From: Rozella allomycis CSF55 | Lineage: Eukaryota > Rozellomycota | Direction: 5' to 3' | Length of the DNA: 64,000 bases | Assembly: GCA_000442015.1 (NCBI GenBank) | Contig: KE560959.1 | Span: forward strand, 124,001-188,000 | In this document: positions 1-10,678 of the stretch, piece by piece | Position numbering within the stretch: position 1 is the first letter of the stretch | Layout of the letters: the number at the start of each line of letters is the position of its first letter | Notes under the pieces: generated by a model | Told to the model about the DNA's origin: nothing | What the model saw: the letters and a program-made list of their open reading frames with translations, nothing else | The model's database searches: none | Position numbers and translations under genes: made by a program

Positions 1-876
1 TATCAAAGAGCATGGGAATATTTATGCTTGGCAGACAAAGAAAAGTTGGATGAACATCAAGGATTGTTTCATTCCATAATGTCAACTTTTTATTTTGCAA
101 TGTGTGATGTACAGAAAACGCTTTATCACATTGAGCTTGGAATTAATAAGGAGCCGAGAAATGCGATGCTCTTGGCAAAGAGGGCAACGATAAAGATGGA
201 AATGGGAATGCCACAGGAAGGCTTAGAAAGTTTCGAAGAGGCAGAAAAAGTTGATCCACAGAATCCATTTGTGTTTTTAAACAAGTGCTATTATTTGTCA
301 ATGTCATCTGCATTTATTGGCTATGATGATGCACAGAAATGTGTATTGTTAGGCAGTGAATTCCCAATAGCATTTGTGAACCTTTCAAGATTCTATTTAA
401 GCATGGGTAATAAATCAAAGGCTTTGGAGACGATTAATCTTGGCCTTGAAAAACATTCTTCAGATCCCCATTTGATAAATATTTACATTGATTTGCTTTC
501 TGACGATGAACGTAAAGATAAACAAGATTATGTTTCTTCTTTAATCGATAAAATGTTGGAATTGAACCCCAAAAACGCCGTTGCTTATCTCGTTGCTGGT
601 GGCAATTTGATGCTTCAAAAGAAATACGCAGAAGCGTTGGAGATGCTTGACAAGGCAGAGGAATTAGATCCAGCTTATTCTTTCACCTACTTTGCCAAGG
701 CGCATGTCAACATTCTAACAAACAATCTAAACAAGGCAAAAGAACACATAAAGAAGGCAATTGAGAACACTACAAATCAAATGGAATTAATTCAAGTTAT
801 TAGGCAGGCAGTGGAAATAGAAATTCAAATTAAAGTAATTGAAAAATTCCCACAATTATTAAATTTAATCGAGTAA
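1..876 (+). CDS. TOM70: Tom70-like mitochondrial import receptor, 3' part
   Basis: The reading frame is open from base 1 (YQRAWEYLC...) and stops at 874-876, so only the last 291 residues are visible and the true start lies left of the window. The protein is a run of TPR-type helix pairs with recurring A-x-L-x2-x-x-A-x-x-x-D-P signatures, for example EEAEKVDPQNPF and DKAEELDPAYSF. The spacing and the C-terminal helices fit the C-terminal TPR domain of Tom70, the outer-membrane receptor that takes chaperone-bound precursors. No transmembrane segment is visible because the N-terminus is missing. No intron is needed. Another TPR co-chaperone is possible, so the family is fairly likely and the exact name less certain. 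It ends 55 nt from the convergent folate synthase gene. Confidence 0.6.
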   Translation, partial: YQRAWEYLCLADKEKLDEHQGLFHSIMSTFYFAMCDVQKTLYHIELGINKEPRNAMLLAKRATIKMEMGMPQEGLESFEEAEKVDPQNPFVFLNKCYYLSMSSAFIGYDDAQKCVLLGSEFPIAFVNLSRFYLSMGNKSKALETINLGLEKHSSDPHLINIYIDLLSDDERKDKQDYVSSLIDKMLELNPKNAVAYLVAGGNLMLQKKYAEALEMLDKAEELDPAYSFTYFAKAHVNILTNNLNKAKEHIKKAIENTTNQMELIQVIRQAVEIEIQIKVIEKFPQLLNLIE

Positions 877-931
877 TTTATTTTTTGTATTTTCATAGAT
901 CTCAAATCACTGCCAGAAATGCAAATTCATC

Positions 932-2173
932 TTAATAAATTAATTCTTCAATCTCTGATAATAAATATAATGAACCTGTTATTATTATCATCTCCTCTTT
1001 ATCATTTAAACTTGCAATTGCGTCATTTATAGATTGCGCACTGCTTGCCGAAATACCCGGATACAACTGGAACGAAAGATTTGAAAGTTCATGAACGTCG
1101 GCACACGCAATCCAAGGCATATCAATCACTTTATCAAAAGGGACAAACGTTATTTTATCTTCAACTCTCAAAAACTGACCCAACAATTCCTTGTAATCTT
1201 TGCCCTTTTTAAATCCAACGATCCAATGTATCTTTTTTGAAGTATGTGTATTTCTTATGTAATCACTCAACTCCTTTAAACCATCTCTATTATGGGCTCC
1301 ATCAACAAACACCTCTTTGCCATTCACTTTGGTCGAACAATATCTTCCAAAATGATTCAAACTTAAAACATTCGGTAATTCATTTTCGGGATATAGAATT
1401 TTAAAAGCAGTCAAAGCTGTACTTGCATTCATCAGGCAGATAGGTGAAAGAAAAGTGCATGCAACATTATACTCGGTATTGTTCTCTAGCCTCCAATGTA
1501 ATATATCACTATCACTCTTTACACTTTGACCACCCACACAGCTAATTTCATTAATGGAATACATTTCATTGTTCTCGATTTTATACTTTTCAGCTTCTTC
1601 CTTTAATGTTTTCAATGCATTAGGTTCCTTCTGATATCCAATTAATACTTTTTCAGTGTTCGAAAATATACCAGCCTTTTCACGTGCAATGGATACTATG
1701 GTATTACCGAGAAATTCAACATGGTCAAGTCCTATCGATGTAATTATGGACAAACTCTTTCCTTCCAAAACATTAGTAGCATCCAATCGGCCGCCTATAC
1801 CCACTTCAACAATCGCAACGTCTATTTTCCAGTCTTTGAATACTAAAAATGCAGTTGCAGTCTGGATTTCAAAAAGTGTCGCTCCAAACTGATTTGCATT
1901 TTCAACAATCTTCCTTCTCTCCAGATAAAAATCTAAAGAACAAGAATTATTATTAATTTTAATTGCATCTGATGGATGTTTTACATGTGGTGAATAGAAA
2001 GTGCCTATTTTATGATCAGGAAAAGACTCGGAAATGAAATCAGTGAGAAAAGCACACACTGACCCTTTTCCATTGGTTCCTGCTACATGTATAATTTTTG
2101 TAAACGACTTTTGCGGATTTCCTATTGCGTTTAACAGCTTTTGTATTCTTTCTAAACCTAAAGTAATGGCCAT
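932..2173 (-). CDS. Folylpolyglutamate/dihydrofolate synthase (FolC family)
   Basis: Mur-ligase family enzyme that joins glutamate to dihydropteroate or folates using ATP. The 413-residue protein has the P-loop HVAGTNGKGS near residue 30, the folate-loop region SPHVKHPSDAIKINN, the metal and ligand segment IVEVGIGGRLDATNV, then SIGLDHVEFLG with REKAGIF, and the C-terminal-domain FVDGAHNRDGL. The frame is open further upstream, but family alignment favours the ATG giving MAITLGLERIQKLL, at about 2173. The missing mitochondrial leader and short length resemble the fungal dihydrofolate synthase, but synthase and polyglutamate roles cannot be separated by eye. No intron is needed. It lies only about 28 nt downstream of the stop of the paxillin-like gene on the same strand. 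Confidence 0.85.
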   Translation of the reverse strand: MAITLGLERIQKLLNAIGNPQKSFTKIIHVAGTNGKGSVCAFLTDFISESFPDHKIGTFYSPHVKHPSDAIKINNNSCSLDFYLERRKIVENANQFGATLFEIQTATAFLVFKDWKIDVAIVEVGIGGRLDATNVLEGKSLSIITSIGLDHVEFLGNTIVSIAREKAGIFSNTEKVLIGYQKEPNALKTLKEEAEKYKIENNEMYSINEISCVGGQSVKSDSDILHWRLENNTEYNVACTFLSPICLMNASTALTAFKILYPENELPNVLSLNHFGRYCSTKVNGKEVFVDGAHNRDGLKELSDYIRNTHTSKKIHWIVGFKKGKDYKELLGQFLRVEDKITFVPFDKVIDMPWIACADVHELSNLSFQLYPGISASSAQSINDAIASLNDKEEMIIITGSLYLLSEIEELIY

Positions 2174-2201
2174 AATTTGCAGGGATTTTGTAACACAAAA
2201 T

Positions 2202-3338
2202 TTAAAATAATTTATTGAAACAGTTAACACAATATGGTTTAAAAGAATGTTCCTTGAAGCTAGTATTCGCAAGAACCCTTGAACAATGTGAACAAGTAAA
2301 ATGCTCTGGGTGATATTTCCTATCCTGGGCTGTGATGCACTTTCCCACTATTCCTTTTTTGCATACACAACATATAGTCCCTCGAATTGTAGTTTTATTA
2401 CTATTACCTTTCATAAGGTGGTAGTGTTCTTGACAGTAAGGTTTCTCTTGATGACTGAAGAATTTGCTGTCATCGAATGATATTTTACAAATCTATATGT
2501 CGATAATCAAGATAATTTACTTCGCAATTAAAGCATTTTTGATGCCAAAATTTGTTTAACGCATTAATTGAAGTTTCATGTATAGGATTTCCACATCTAT
2601 CACATTTTTTAGTAAAGAGATGCTTGTAATCTTGTTCGCAGTAGGGTTTACCGTCACGTTCTAAATATTCACCATCGAGGAAGACTTTCCCACATATTGT
2701 ACAGGTGAAATGTTCAGGGTGGTACTCTTTTCCCAAAGCCGAAACGCATTTCTTCATTATCATAAAGTTTTTTTCGCTTACGCCATTAATTTCCTTTTGA
2801 CACATAGCACACACCGGTATTCCAATTGATGGATAATGCTCTTCACAATATATCTTATCATTATCCGCATAGAATGGCAATTCACAAACGTTCTTTGCGC
2901 ATTCGTAGCATTGAAAGTGCTCTTTATGCCACACTAAATTTTCCACTTTCATAAATTCACGACCATAGATTAAATCAAGGCACTTTGAGCATTTTAGATT
3001 TTCAGATTCGGTTAATGGAGAAGGTAAAAAAGCTTCAAAATTCTATAATCAAATAATGCGCCATAATTTACCGGTGTCAATGGCGATGGAATCTTTATGC
3101 CTGTAGAATCAGTTGGGCTATGTAAGCTTTCTTTGTCAATAATCGACACTTTCTTTTTATTAATATCCAGTGACACAATTTTTTCATGGTGTGCCATTTC
3201 TGCCATCAGTCCATCTAATTCGGTAAATGTAAATCGATTTTTGACATTGATAGTAGAGTTATTTGACTCCTTTGTATTTTCTTCTACATGTAATGTATTA
3301 TTGGAAAGATCGCCAAGCAGTTTATCTAGCTCATCCAT
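2202..3338 (-). CDS. PXN: Paxillin-like protein, one LD motif and four LIM domains
   Basis: Adhesion and cytoskeleton adaptor. Removing two phase-0 introns (3043-3071, 29 nt; 2493-2520, 28 nt) gives one 359-residue protein. It starts MDELDKLLGDL, a classical LD motif. A serine-rich linker leads to four Cys/His LIM domains: LIM1 CSKC...HFQCYEC, LIM2 CAMC...HFTCTIC, LIM3 CDRC...HQKCFNC and LIM4 CCVC...HFTCSHC. LIM3 is split by the second intron directly after CFNCE and resumes as ICKISF. Zinc ligands appear complete in all four. Animal paxillin has five LD motifs; only one is visible here, as in short unicellular homologues. The stop is 28 nt from the next gene's start on the same strand, so its 3' UTR probably overlaps that promoter. 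Confidence 0.85.
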
Positions 3339-3567
3339 TTTCCGTTCTATAAATAACAAGATGTCTAAAGAGTACAAATATGTAGATTTATTATTTATTA
3401 TGATGACTGTTTTGAGCAGCAACGAAAAAGCTTTCCAAAAATTCCTTTTCTTGGTTTTGTTTCATGTAAATTGTTTGTCCCTTGTGTGGTATTTTTGTTT
3501 CTTTGATTTTGAGACACATCGTTTGTATTATACATTCCACTTTTATACTCATTTTTCTTTATAACAT

Positions 3568-4705
3568 TTATAATAACTGTACTTTGTAATCGTTATTCGA
3601 ATTGTTAAGTTCTTTAAGGTTAATCCAGTCGTATTTTACGTCATTTTCTTTTACGTTGCATTTTTCCAATATGATTTTAAATAGGCTTATTAGGTAATCG
3701 TAGTTTGGGGTCTCTTCAAATCCTAGGTTTCGCGTATATGTCATATATGCAGCAACCTCATCTATTTAAGTTTACGTGGCCCATTTACCAGGAAAGCCTT
3801 CGCAGAGATCTTTAATAGAAACTTGTTGTTTCTTTTCACCGATTTTTTCGTATTTTTGCTTGTTAGTAGCTGCCTTTAGCCCTTGCCTAATTAATGTCTG
3901 AATAGCAATTTACCAAGGTAGTTGTTGCCTTAGAAAATATACAAAAACGTGACCTAAAGCTTCTAAATCATCTCTACGACTTTGTTCTCTGCCTAAATGT
4001 GTGTTTATGCTCATGTATCTTGCAGTGCCCGATAGAGATTTCCTTTCCCGATATGGGATGTGCTGCTTTGTCTTTGGGTCTCTATAATATTTAGCCATCC
4101 CAAAATCTACGAGATACACTAAATCACTTTGAGATCCTCTTCCTATTAAGAAATTATCTGGTTTGATATCTTCCTTAGCTTTAGCAATCTAAAATACCTC
4201 GGTATATTAAATTTCTTTCATGGACAGTCTGAACTCTGGTAATCTTTCACTAATTATTTTATTTAATACCATTTGAACAGCTAATTTTGCTATTGTGGGG
4301 AGCGAGAACTTTCTGTTGCACATTTCAAACAAATCCTCTAAACTGGGTCCTAGTAAATCAAGGACTAAAACATTATGAAACCCTTCTTGCCCAAAATAAG
4401 ATACAGACGGAATTCCGACTATACAAATACAAAATGTCAAACTTACCACATCCCGCTAATATTTTATATGTTCTATATTCATCACGAAGCTGAGGTGCAT
4501 CGCTTTTTCTAGGCTCAAATTTAATGGCAACTGCTTGATTATTTAATAAATTTAATCCTTAAAAATAGGTCTCGGTTTTTGTTTTACCTTCGTATATTAT
4601 TCCAAAACTGCCTTCTCCAATTTTTCTACCAACTCTATAATGAACCCCTACAACAGATGGAGTAACTGTCCGTTGATCACTGTCGTCATTGCGTCTCCTA
4701 CTCAT
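3568..4705 (-). CDS. CSNK1: Casein kinase 1 family protein kinase
   Basis: Ser/Thr kinase of the CK1 family. Six introns of 26-30 nt (4558-4587, 4419-4446, 4244-4269, 4170-4197, 3887-3913, 3762-3788) give 323 residues. In order: glycine loop [15 protein letters not shown], lysine in QAVAIKFEP, the CK1 hallmark region [15 protein letters not shown], catalytic loop [17 protein letters not shown], metal-binding DFGMAK (CK1 normally has DFGLAK), and the substrate-recognition stretch [24 protein letters not shown], quoted here as HIPYRERK and [10 protein letters not shown]. The protein ends soon after the kinase fold ([12 protein letters not shown]), so there is no long regulatory or prenylated tail. 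The intron within the catalytic loop falls inside the Arg-Asp pair codon. Head-to-head with the amino-acid transporter gene. Confidence 0.93.
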
Positions 4706-4994
4706 TTATCGTGGCTAAAAGAGGCTTGGATCGGAGAGTCACCAGGGTAAATAAACAAATACAAATTAATACATTAAAATGTGCATTAAACAACATTTAA
4801 AATACAATTTTCAAAGGACCAAGAATCTAAGTTCTATTACAGGAAAAGAGATTGATAGATTTGCACTTTTACTGTAACAATCAATATTAAAATTTAAAAA
4901 CGTTTCAAATTCTTTGATATTTTTAACACGACCTTGCAATTGTTCACGTCATGTGATCAACAAAAGCCGAAATCAAAAACCCAGCCACCCCCGT
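4706..4994. promoter_or_regulatory. Divergent intergenic region, CK1 / transporter
   Basis: A 289 nt space between two start codons that point away from each other. It must contain both promoters and 5' leaders. It is AT-rich with several A/T runs. I see no convincing TATA box, repeated operator or small ORF, and no structured RNA. Confidence 0.4.
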
Positions 4995-6462
4995 ATGCGT
5001 AATACAAAATCCTCTCTGGCAGATACATTTATAGTTTCATCTGCAAATTCATCTCGTGCTTTTTTAAACGTTTCCGAGTCTCCTGGAGCTCAGGGGGAGT
5101 CTTTTGACACCACGACCCTAGGGAAAAATTATGAAGAATCTGTAAGTACAACAGCTTTAAATGCTGGTCAAATTAATGATGTTGAAAAACAGCCGCAAGT
5201 AATACTTCGAGAAAAAACACCAACAGGGTCTTTTGTCTCATGTTCAACTAACCTGTTAAATACTATTTTAGGCACAGGTCTTGTGACATTGGCATCTACA
5301 ATGAATGTAATAGGTATAATACCCGGCTCATGTTTAATATTGTTGTTTGCCATATTTTCTGGATTTGGTTTACATTTGCTTACAATTTCAGCTAGCAAGG
5401 TTGGCCGAACATCTTCTTTCTTCACTATTTCAAAAATAACATATCCTAAAATGGGCCTTTTATTTGATATTGCAATAGCTGTTAAATGTTATGGTGTTGC
5501 TACAGGTTATTTAATCATTGTCAAGAAGCTATTTTCGCGTATTTTATTAGAAGGGCTTTCATATGAACAGGGATTTTTCACTGGACAGAAATTTATATTG
5601 ACGATATCAATGTGTATTGCCATTCCACTTGCTTTACTACGTCGTTTGGACTCTTTAAAATACACTAGCTACCTTTCCATGTTGGCTATATTTTACTTAT
5701 TGATTCTTGTTGTTGTATTGTTTTTTCGTTCATTTGAATCTTCCTATGTAGTGCAGCCTAACTTATTTCCCTCATCTGAACAGAGTATTTTCACCATGCT
5801 AAAGAATCTTTCAATTATTATATTTGCTTTTACATGTCACCAAAATCTTTTTGCAGTTTACAATGAAAAAAGAAATAACAAAGTCTCTTCCATTAACAAA
5901 GTGATTACCTTTTCAATTTCCACTGCTTCTTGTTTTTACTGGGTAATTGGTATTCTTAGTTACTTGACTCTTTTAAAGCAACCAGATGGTAAAGTTAGCG
6001 ATAATATATTAGAATCATGTAATTGTTATGAGTTTAGTTAAATTAGATGAGAGTAATATGGCGGTAATTGTGGCCCAGTTTGCTTATGGTTTACTGACTT
6101 TGTTTTCGTATCCTCTGCAAGTGCATCCTTGTAGAAATTCGCTCGAGAAAGTTTTTCCAATTAGTAACGAAACCAGACTGAAGTATCCAAAAACTATTTT
6201 CTATGGTATTTCTGGTGTCATAATTTTAGCCACATTCTTTACGGCCTTTTTCGTTGATGAATTAGGATTAGTTTTAGCTGTTGTTGGATCCACTGGCTCT
6301 GTTACATTATGTTATATTCTGCCGTCACTTTTCTATGTAAAGTTAACAGAAAATGAGGGGTGGCATACTAAAAGGATTCTCGCGGCAGCTTTGGGTGCTA
6401 TTGGTATCATTGTGATGTGTCTGTGCTTACCCTCTGCTCTAGTGTCAAGTGCAGGTCATTAA
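4995..6462 (+). CDS. Amino acid/auxin permease family transporter (AVT/SLC38-like)
   Basis: Integral membrane transporter for neutral amino acids, probably proton or sodium coupled. One 28 nt intron (6019-6046) joins NILES to YESNMAVIVAQF. The 479-residue protein has a hydrophilic Ser/Thr-rich cytosolic N-terminus of about 95 residues. About ten or eleven membrane segments follow, starting with the family signature SFVSCSTNLLNTILGTGLV. Further typical pieces are the ALLRRLDSLKYTSYLS loop, the CHQNLFAVYNE stretch and the C-terminal FSYPLQVHPCRNSLEKV. The frame is open to a non-ATG codon at 4914, but the first ATG (MRNTKSSLADTF) is the better start. Fungal AVT proteins act at the vacuole and SLC38 proteins at the plasma membrane; location cannot be told here. 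Confidence 0.85.
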
Positions 6463-6583
6463 AAACATTAAAAAATAAAAAATACTCAATTTAAACAATT
6501 TTAAATCAAAAATAATACATAGTATATCTATAATCTAATTTATTTACATTGATTTTTAATTATGACGAGAACAATTCCCGCTA

Positions 6584-8272
6584 CTAATTAGGATATAAAA
6601 ATATTACCAGAGAAGGTACAATCGCTTTGTTGTAGGCCTGAATATTGTGTTGATCGGATTCATCTATTGTTGTATACATCCTAGTTGAAACTTCAATATC
6701 TAAAGGTATGTGATCAAATAGAGATAGCCATTCGTTACAGAATTGAATCTGATCAATGGAATAGCCAGTGCACGCTTTGATAATTTCAGAGGGATCTTTT
6801 CCAGCGATAAAACTAACGTTACTTGGTAAGAATTGACAGCATTTTAAATAGAATGCGGAAGCCGCCATAAGACTGGGACAATGGATTGTGCTTTCTAAAT
6901 CATGGATTGCAATGTCAAGAAGGGATATCGCTGCCAAATAGTGGGAGGTTTTATATAAATAGCCGGGGCCTTTTCTGGTCGGAGTTATTCTTTTTCTAAA
7001 ATTTTGAAAGATGCTCAAACTCATAGATTGATTATTTGGCGCAAAATGTTTTGGAAACCACCGTGAGGCGTTTTGAAGGTACAAATTTAGCCACAGATTG
7101 CATGTTGGATTACATAAATCCCATTTTAAAGTCTGCATTAGCTTTAATTCCATATCCACAATTTCATGTCGTGTGAACGCATCATCACAAACCAGAACGT
7201 AGTACTTCAATTTTGGCGGAAACATTTCCTATTGCTTTTTAAGGAGCGTATTACTTCTAACTTGGATGCAACAAATAAAGCAGTAATGCCCAACAATTGT
7301 AATTTGTTGCGTGGTACATTTGTTGTCAGTGAAAGATATCGATCAATAAAATTAACAGCTAGATAGACTGTTTCCCTGTGTAGAATAAATTCTTTCGCGA
7401 CCTAAAATATTAAAAAAAGTTAAAATTCTACTTCCATTAACCATCCAATCATTGTTGTTCGCATTCTAGTGGTCAAGTCGGGATGTCTTTGGAAATACAA
7501 CATGTTAGGCATCATTTGCTTTTCTCTCTTTAAACAATGATTCCAAACTGATAATTCAATATGATAATTGGCCACCTAAATTTATTCCCGGCCAGGCAGA
7601 TTACATTGTTTCCTTTAACATATCCATAGTGCAGTAATGCTGCAAGTTGCGGTGCTTTACAATCTGGCAAGTCATCTTTATCAACCCAAGGGAAAAGCTC
7701 GGGTGTGGTTATCGAATAAACTCGCTGTCTCTTCAAATCCACTGCATCATCAGCCTCGTCACATAATAAAGCATGATCAAATTGAAAATCATCGTCGGTA
7801 GGATCAGATATTGAAGAATTGCTGTCTTCCTCATTATCATGCCATTTATTTTCGAAAATAGCTTCCAATTCTTGCGACACAGTCACCTTTAGTTCTTTCG
7901 ACTGCAATATTGACACATATTCACTAAACTCATGATTGTCATAATCTTCAATATTATCATTCATGTCTTTAAATGCAAATGGATCTTCAAGAGCATTTCC
8001 AAATTGTGATGAAGACGGCACCTGCTGCGTAGATTTTGTGTCACTAGTAACAGTCCTTCTTCGTTTAGGAGAGTTATTTTTCACAGGAGACAGCCTTTCT
8101 CTCTTCTTCAAAACGTTCTAGAGTCACAAAATGACACTGCCCTTACCAATGCATTGGTCAACGGACCAAGTATCGATCGTCTTCTAACACTGCCTCTCAT
8201 GTTGGGAATCAGTTCTGGTGCCATGTTAGCCTCCACAATCACACCGCAGTTCTCTTTTGCTGACATCTGCAT
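6584..8272 (-). CDS. Cyclin, A/E-like, with N-terminal KEN box
   Basis: Regulatory subunit of a cyclin-dependent kinase. Four introns (8118-8146, 7576-7604, 7402-7431, 7229-7254) give about 524 residues. The N-terminus starts MQMSAKENCGV, a KEN degradation signal, followed by a minimal RxxL box in RRRSILGPLTN; both suggest APC/C-dependent turnover. The cyclin box begins VWNHCLKREKQMMPNM and continues RTTMIGWLMEVAKEFILHR, then AVNFIDRYLS and LGITALFVASKLEEMFPPKL. The C-terminal fold includes MELKLMQTLKWDLCNPTCNLWLN, quoted as MELKLMQTLKWDL. A possible last intron (GTAATATTTTT to AATTAG) would be followed at once by a TAG stop, changing only the last seven residues. The A versus E class is not settled. 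Confidence 0.85.
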
Positions 8273-8563
8273 TTTGAAAACACAACAGCAATCACCCCTG
8301 TTGGAAAAGTGGAATTTTACAATGAGAAAATCAAAAATAACAGCTATTTGTGTAATTTATGATTTCTTCAAAGTAATTTACCCCTACATCTAGAGTTCTA
8401 CTCAATGAGTTAGGTAGAACTTTACATGGGCCAACTAAGCATGAAGCTTTTAGCTTTGATAATCTGAAACTAAATTCATTGAGCATTTATATAGATGGAG
8501 CAAACCTTCAAAATAATAGTTTGTTGCTATCAATAACTTTTGACTGCGCCATATTTAAGGATC
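8273..8563. promoter_or_regulatory. Divergent intergenic region, cyclin / NMNAT
   Basis: A 291 nt space between divergent start codons. A 79-residue open frame on the plus strand begins in the cyclin first exon and is a shadow. The rest is AT-rich without a recognisable gene, repeat or RNA. It should hold promoters for both genes. Confidence 0.4.
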
Positions 8564-9394
8564 ATGCCATTTGCAACAAAAAAGCTCAATATTGAAAAGG
8601 CGAGTAACTTTATTTGTGTAAATATATGTAGAGAAAATTCTTTGAAACAACCAGTGGTATTAGTTGCATGTGGTTCTTTTTCACCTGTTACTTATCTACA
8701 TTTGAGAATGTTCGAACTGGCCAAGGATAGAATCGAAGATTCGAAAAGGTTTGAATTAATAGGTGGATATTTCTCTCCAGTTTCTGATTCTTATATGAAA
8801 AATGGTTTGGCGCTTCACACTCACAGAATTAAGATGTGTGAATTGGCTGTTGAAGACTCTGATTGGATTATGGTTGATGAATGGGAAGGTACTCACGCAG
8901 AATATGTAAGAACCGTAAAAGTTCTGGATTACTTTCAAGACTGTGTTAATCAATGGGTAGAACGAGGTAAATTAACAAAATTGAACACATCCAAGAAAGT
9001 ATTGGGAGAAATGTTAGAGTCATTTTACTAGCTGGCGGGGACCTAGTCGAATCATTCGGAATTCCTGGACTATGGGCTGATGCAGATGTATTAAAATCAA
9101 ATAATTTTCATGACAGTTAGAGAAAATTATGGGAAATTATGGTTGCTTGATTGTTGAAAGAACTGGCGTCGACCTTAAAGGATTTCTGCTGGAGCACGAC
9201 ATTGCATACAAGAATAGAGTAAAGAAACATTGTACAAACAATAGGAAAATATATTAATAGCAAAGCAGCACATTCATAATGATATTAGTTCTACAAAAAT
9301 AAGATTGTTTATCAAACGAGGCCTTTCAATTAAATATTTGCTGCCGGAAGAAGTGATACGGTACATCTACGATCATAATTTATACACGGAATAA
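8564..9394 (+). CDS. NMNAT: Nicotinamide/nicotinate mononucleotide adenylyltransferase
   Basis: Makes NAD from NMN and ATP. Three introns (8967-8995, 9088-9116, 9219-9244) give 248 residues. Visible motifs are the nucleotidyltransferase loop VACGSFSPVTYLHLRMFE, with the family H-x-x-H equivalent in YLHLRMF, then GGYFSPVSDSYMKNGLA, HRIKMCELAVEDSDWIMVDEWE, given here as HRIKMC and DWIMVDEWE, the VILLAGGDLVESFG strand, and the C-terminal ISSTKIRLFIKRG motif. The ISSTKIR signature is diagnostic. The protein is compact and has no obvious targeting peptide; the first 25 residues (MPFATKKLNIEKASNF) precede the fold. It converges with RCHY1, with 15 nt between stop codons. Confidence 0.93.
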
Positions 9395-9409
9395 AACTTA
9401 TAAACAATT

Positions 9410-10586
9410 CTATTTATTCTCATCATCATCATCTTCAGATTCAGAATAAGTTTCTTTTTCTTCAGTCCTGAAAGTACCCAGCACTTTGGTATTATAAGAT
9501 CCACACTCTTGGCACTTGTGATAAATAAAATGGTATTTAGTGGAGGACTTCTTCTCGCAGTCATTGCATGATATTTCAGCCTGGACATCTTTATACTGTT
9601 CAGGCATAACCTCTTGCGATAATACTTCATCCAAATGTGCATTGAAAGCAGACATATCATCAACTGATTTCAAGCAAACTGGACAAACATAATTCGTCTG
9701 CCTGTATTCTTCAAAGCAATAATTATGGATTGGATGTCCACATTTCTACTACAAAAAAGTCTTTGCTTTACCATGAATATTACTTGTCTGGTAGAATGGA
9801 AAAGATCTTCAAAGCATATTGGGCAGTCAGTCTGGAGTCTTTTTTCTATACACTTGTGTGAATTCTTTTGGTCTATTGAAATGCATGCATCACATCTCAT
9901 GCAATGATAAAAGTCAATGTCCAAACCTTTTCCTATTCGGCAAATACCACAAAGATGACAATGATAAATTGACTTGGATTCATCATTGTCCCAGAAATGA
10001 CAAATGTCACAATAATATTTGCCTAGGACCTCACCGCAGTTTTGACATTCCTTGGCGCAATCTTGTACCTCGTTGCATTTCATACACAGCATTTTTTCAA
10101 TTTTATGCCGGTTAATTTCATGGGTTTCGTTTTCGTTGTGGCAAAACCTACAGACATACCACTTTCCACAACATTTGGCGAAAATTTTATTGCCCCTACG
10201 ATAATGCTTACAGCCCATTTCTTTCGTGGCTTCAATCTTTAAAAAATAATTATTTCAGTTACATTATATGAGACGTCTTTATCTGTATCATTCACAACGA
10301 CAGCCGTATCTTCCTTTGGCGTATTTCTTTCCTGGACCCATTTGCCTGTCATTAATCTTTGTATTCTCTTGGTTTTTTCTTCTAGAGTCAAATTTTTATC
10401 TCTATGTATCGATAGAATGCTCCTCTTAATGTCCTCTTGATCATGGTCTGCGTTTATTCCAAAGGGTGTCACATTTCTTGAGTTTGACACATCAAGAACT
10501 GGATCATAAGGTGGTATATTACTATCACCATTTGATAAATGTGTATTATCTGCAGATCTATGACCTGCTGGACTTTGATCGCTCAT
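9410..10586 (-). CDS. RCHY1: CHY-type and RING zinc-finger E3 ubiquitin ligase (RCHY1/Pirh2-like)
   Basis: E3 ubiquitin ligase with three zinc modules. Two 26 nt introns (10237-10262 and 9746-9771) join three open frames into 374 residues. After a polar N-terminus with EEKTKRIQRLMTGKW comes the CHY finger, GCKHYRRGNKIFAKCCGKWY..CRFCHNE. Then comes the CTCHY finger, GKYYCDICHFWDNDESKSIYHC, shown as YYCDICHFWD and YHCHLCGICR. The RING finger is DCPICFEDLF plus MKCGHPIHNYCFEEY and CPVC. A final C-x2-C zinc ribbon (CNDCEKK..CQECGSYNT) and an acidic tail follow. The RING His/Cys pair is rebuilt only after the second intron is removed. Length is somewhat larger than the animal protein because of the N-terminal extension. 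Confidence 0.93.
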
Positions 10587-10678
10587 TTCCGGATTTTCAG
10601 AATTCCTCTACTCAAAAAGAAAAAAATCTTGTCCACATTCTAAATAAATATTTATGGCGCAAGTTTTGTTTTGTTATC

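Noticed and set aside
3568-4705. Many genes appear to have internal stops, suggesting pseudogenes, an altered genetic code or programmed frameshifts
   Set aside because: All three stop codons are used as true ends, and 26-30 nt GT-AG introns explain the breaks with conserved residues restored on both sides.
8154-8393. 79-residue plus-strand frame
   Set aside because: Antisense to the first exon and upstream region of the cyclin gene; low complexity and no family match.
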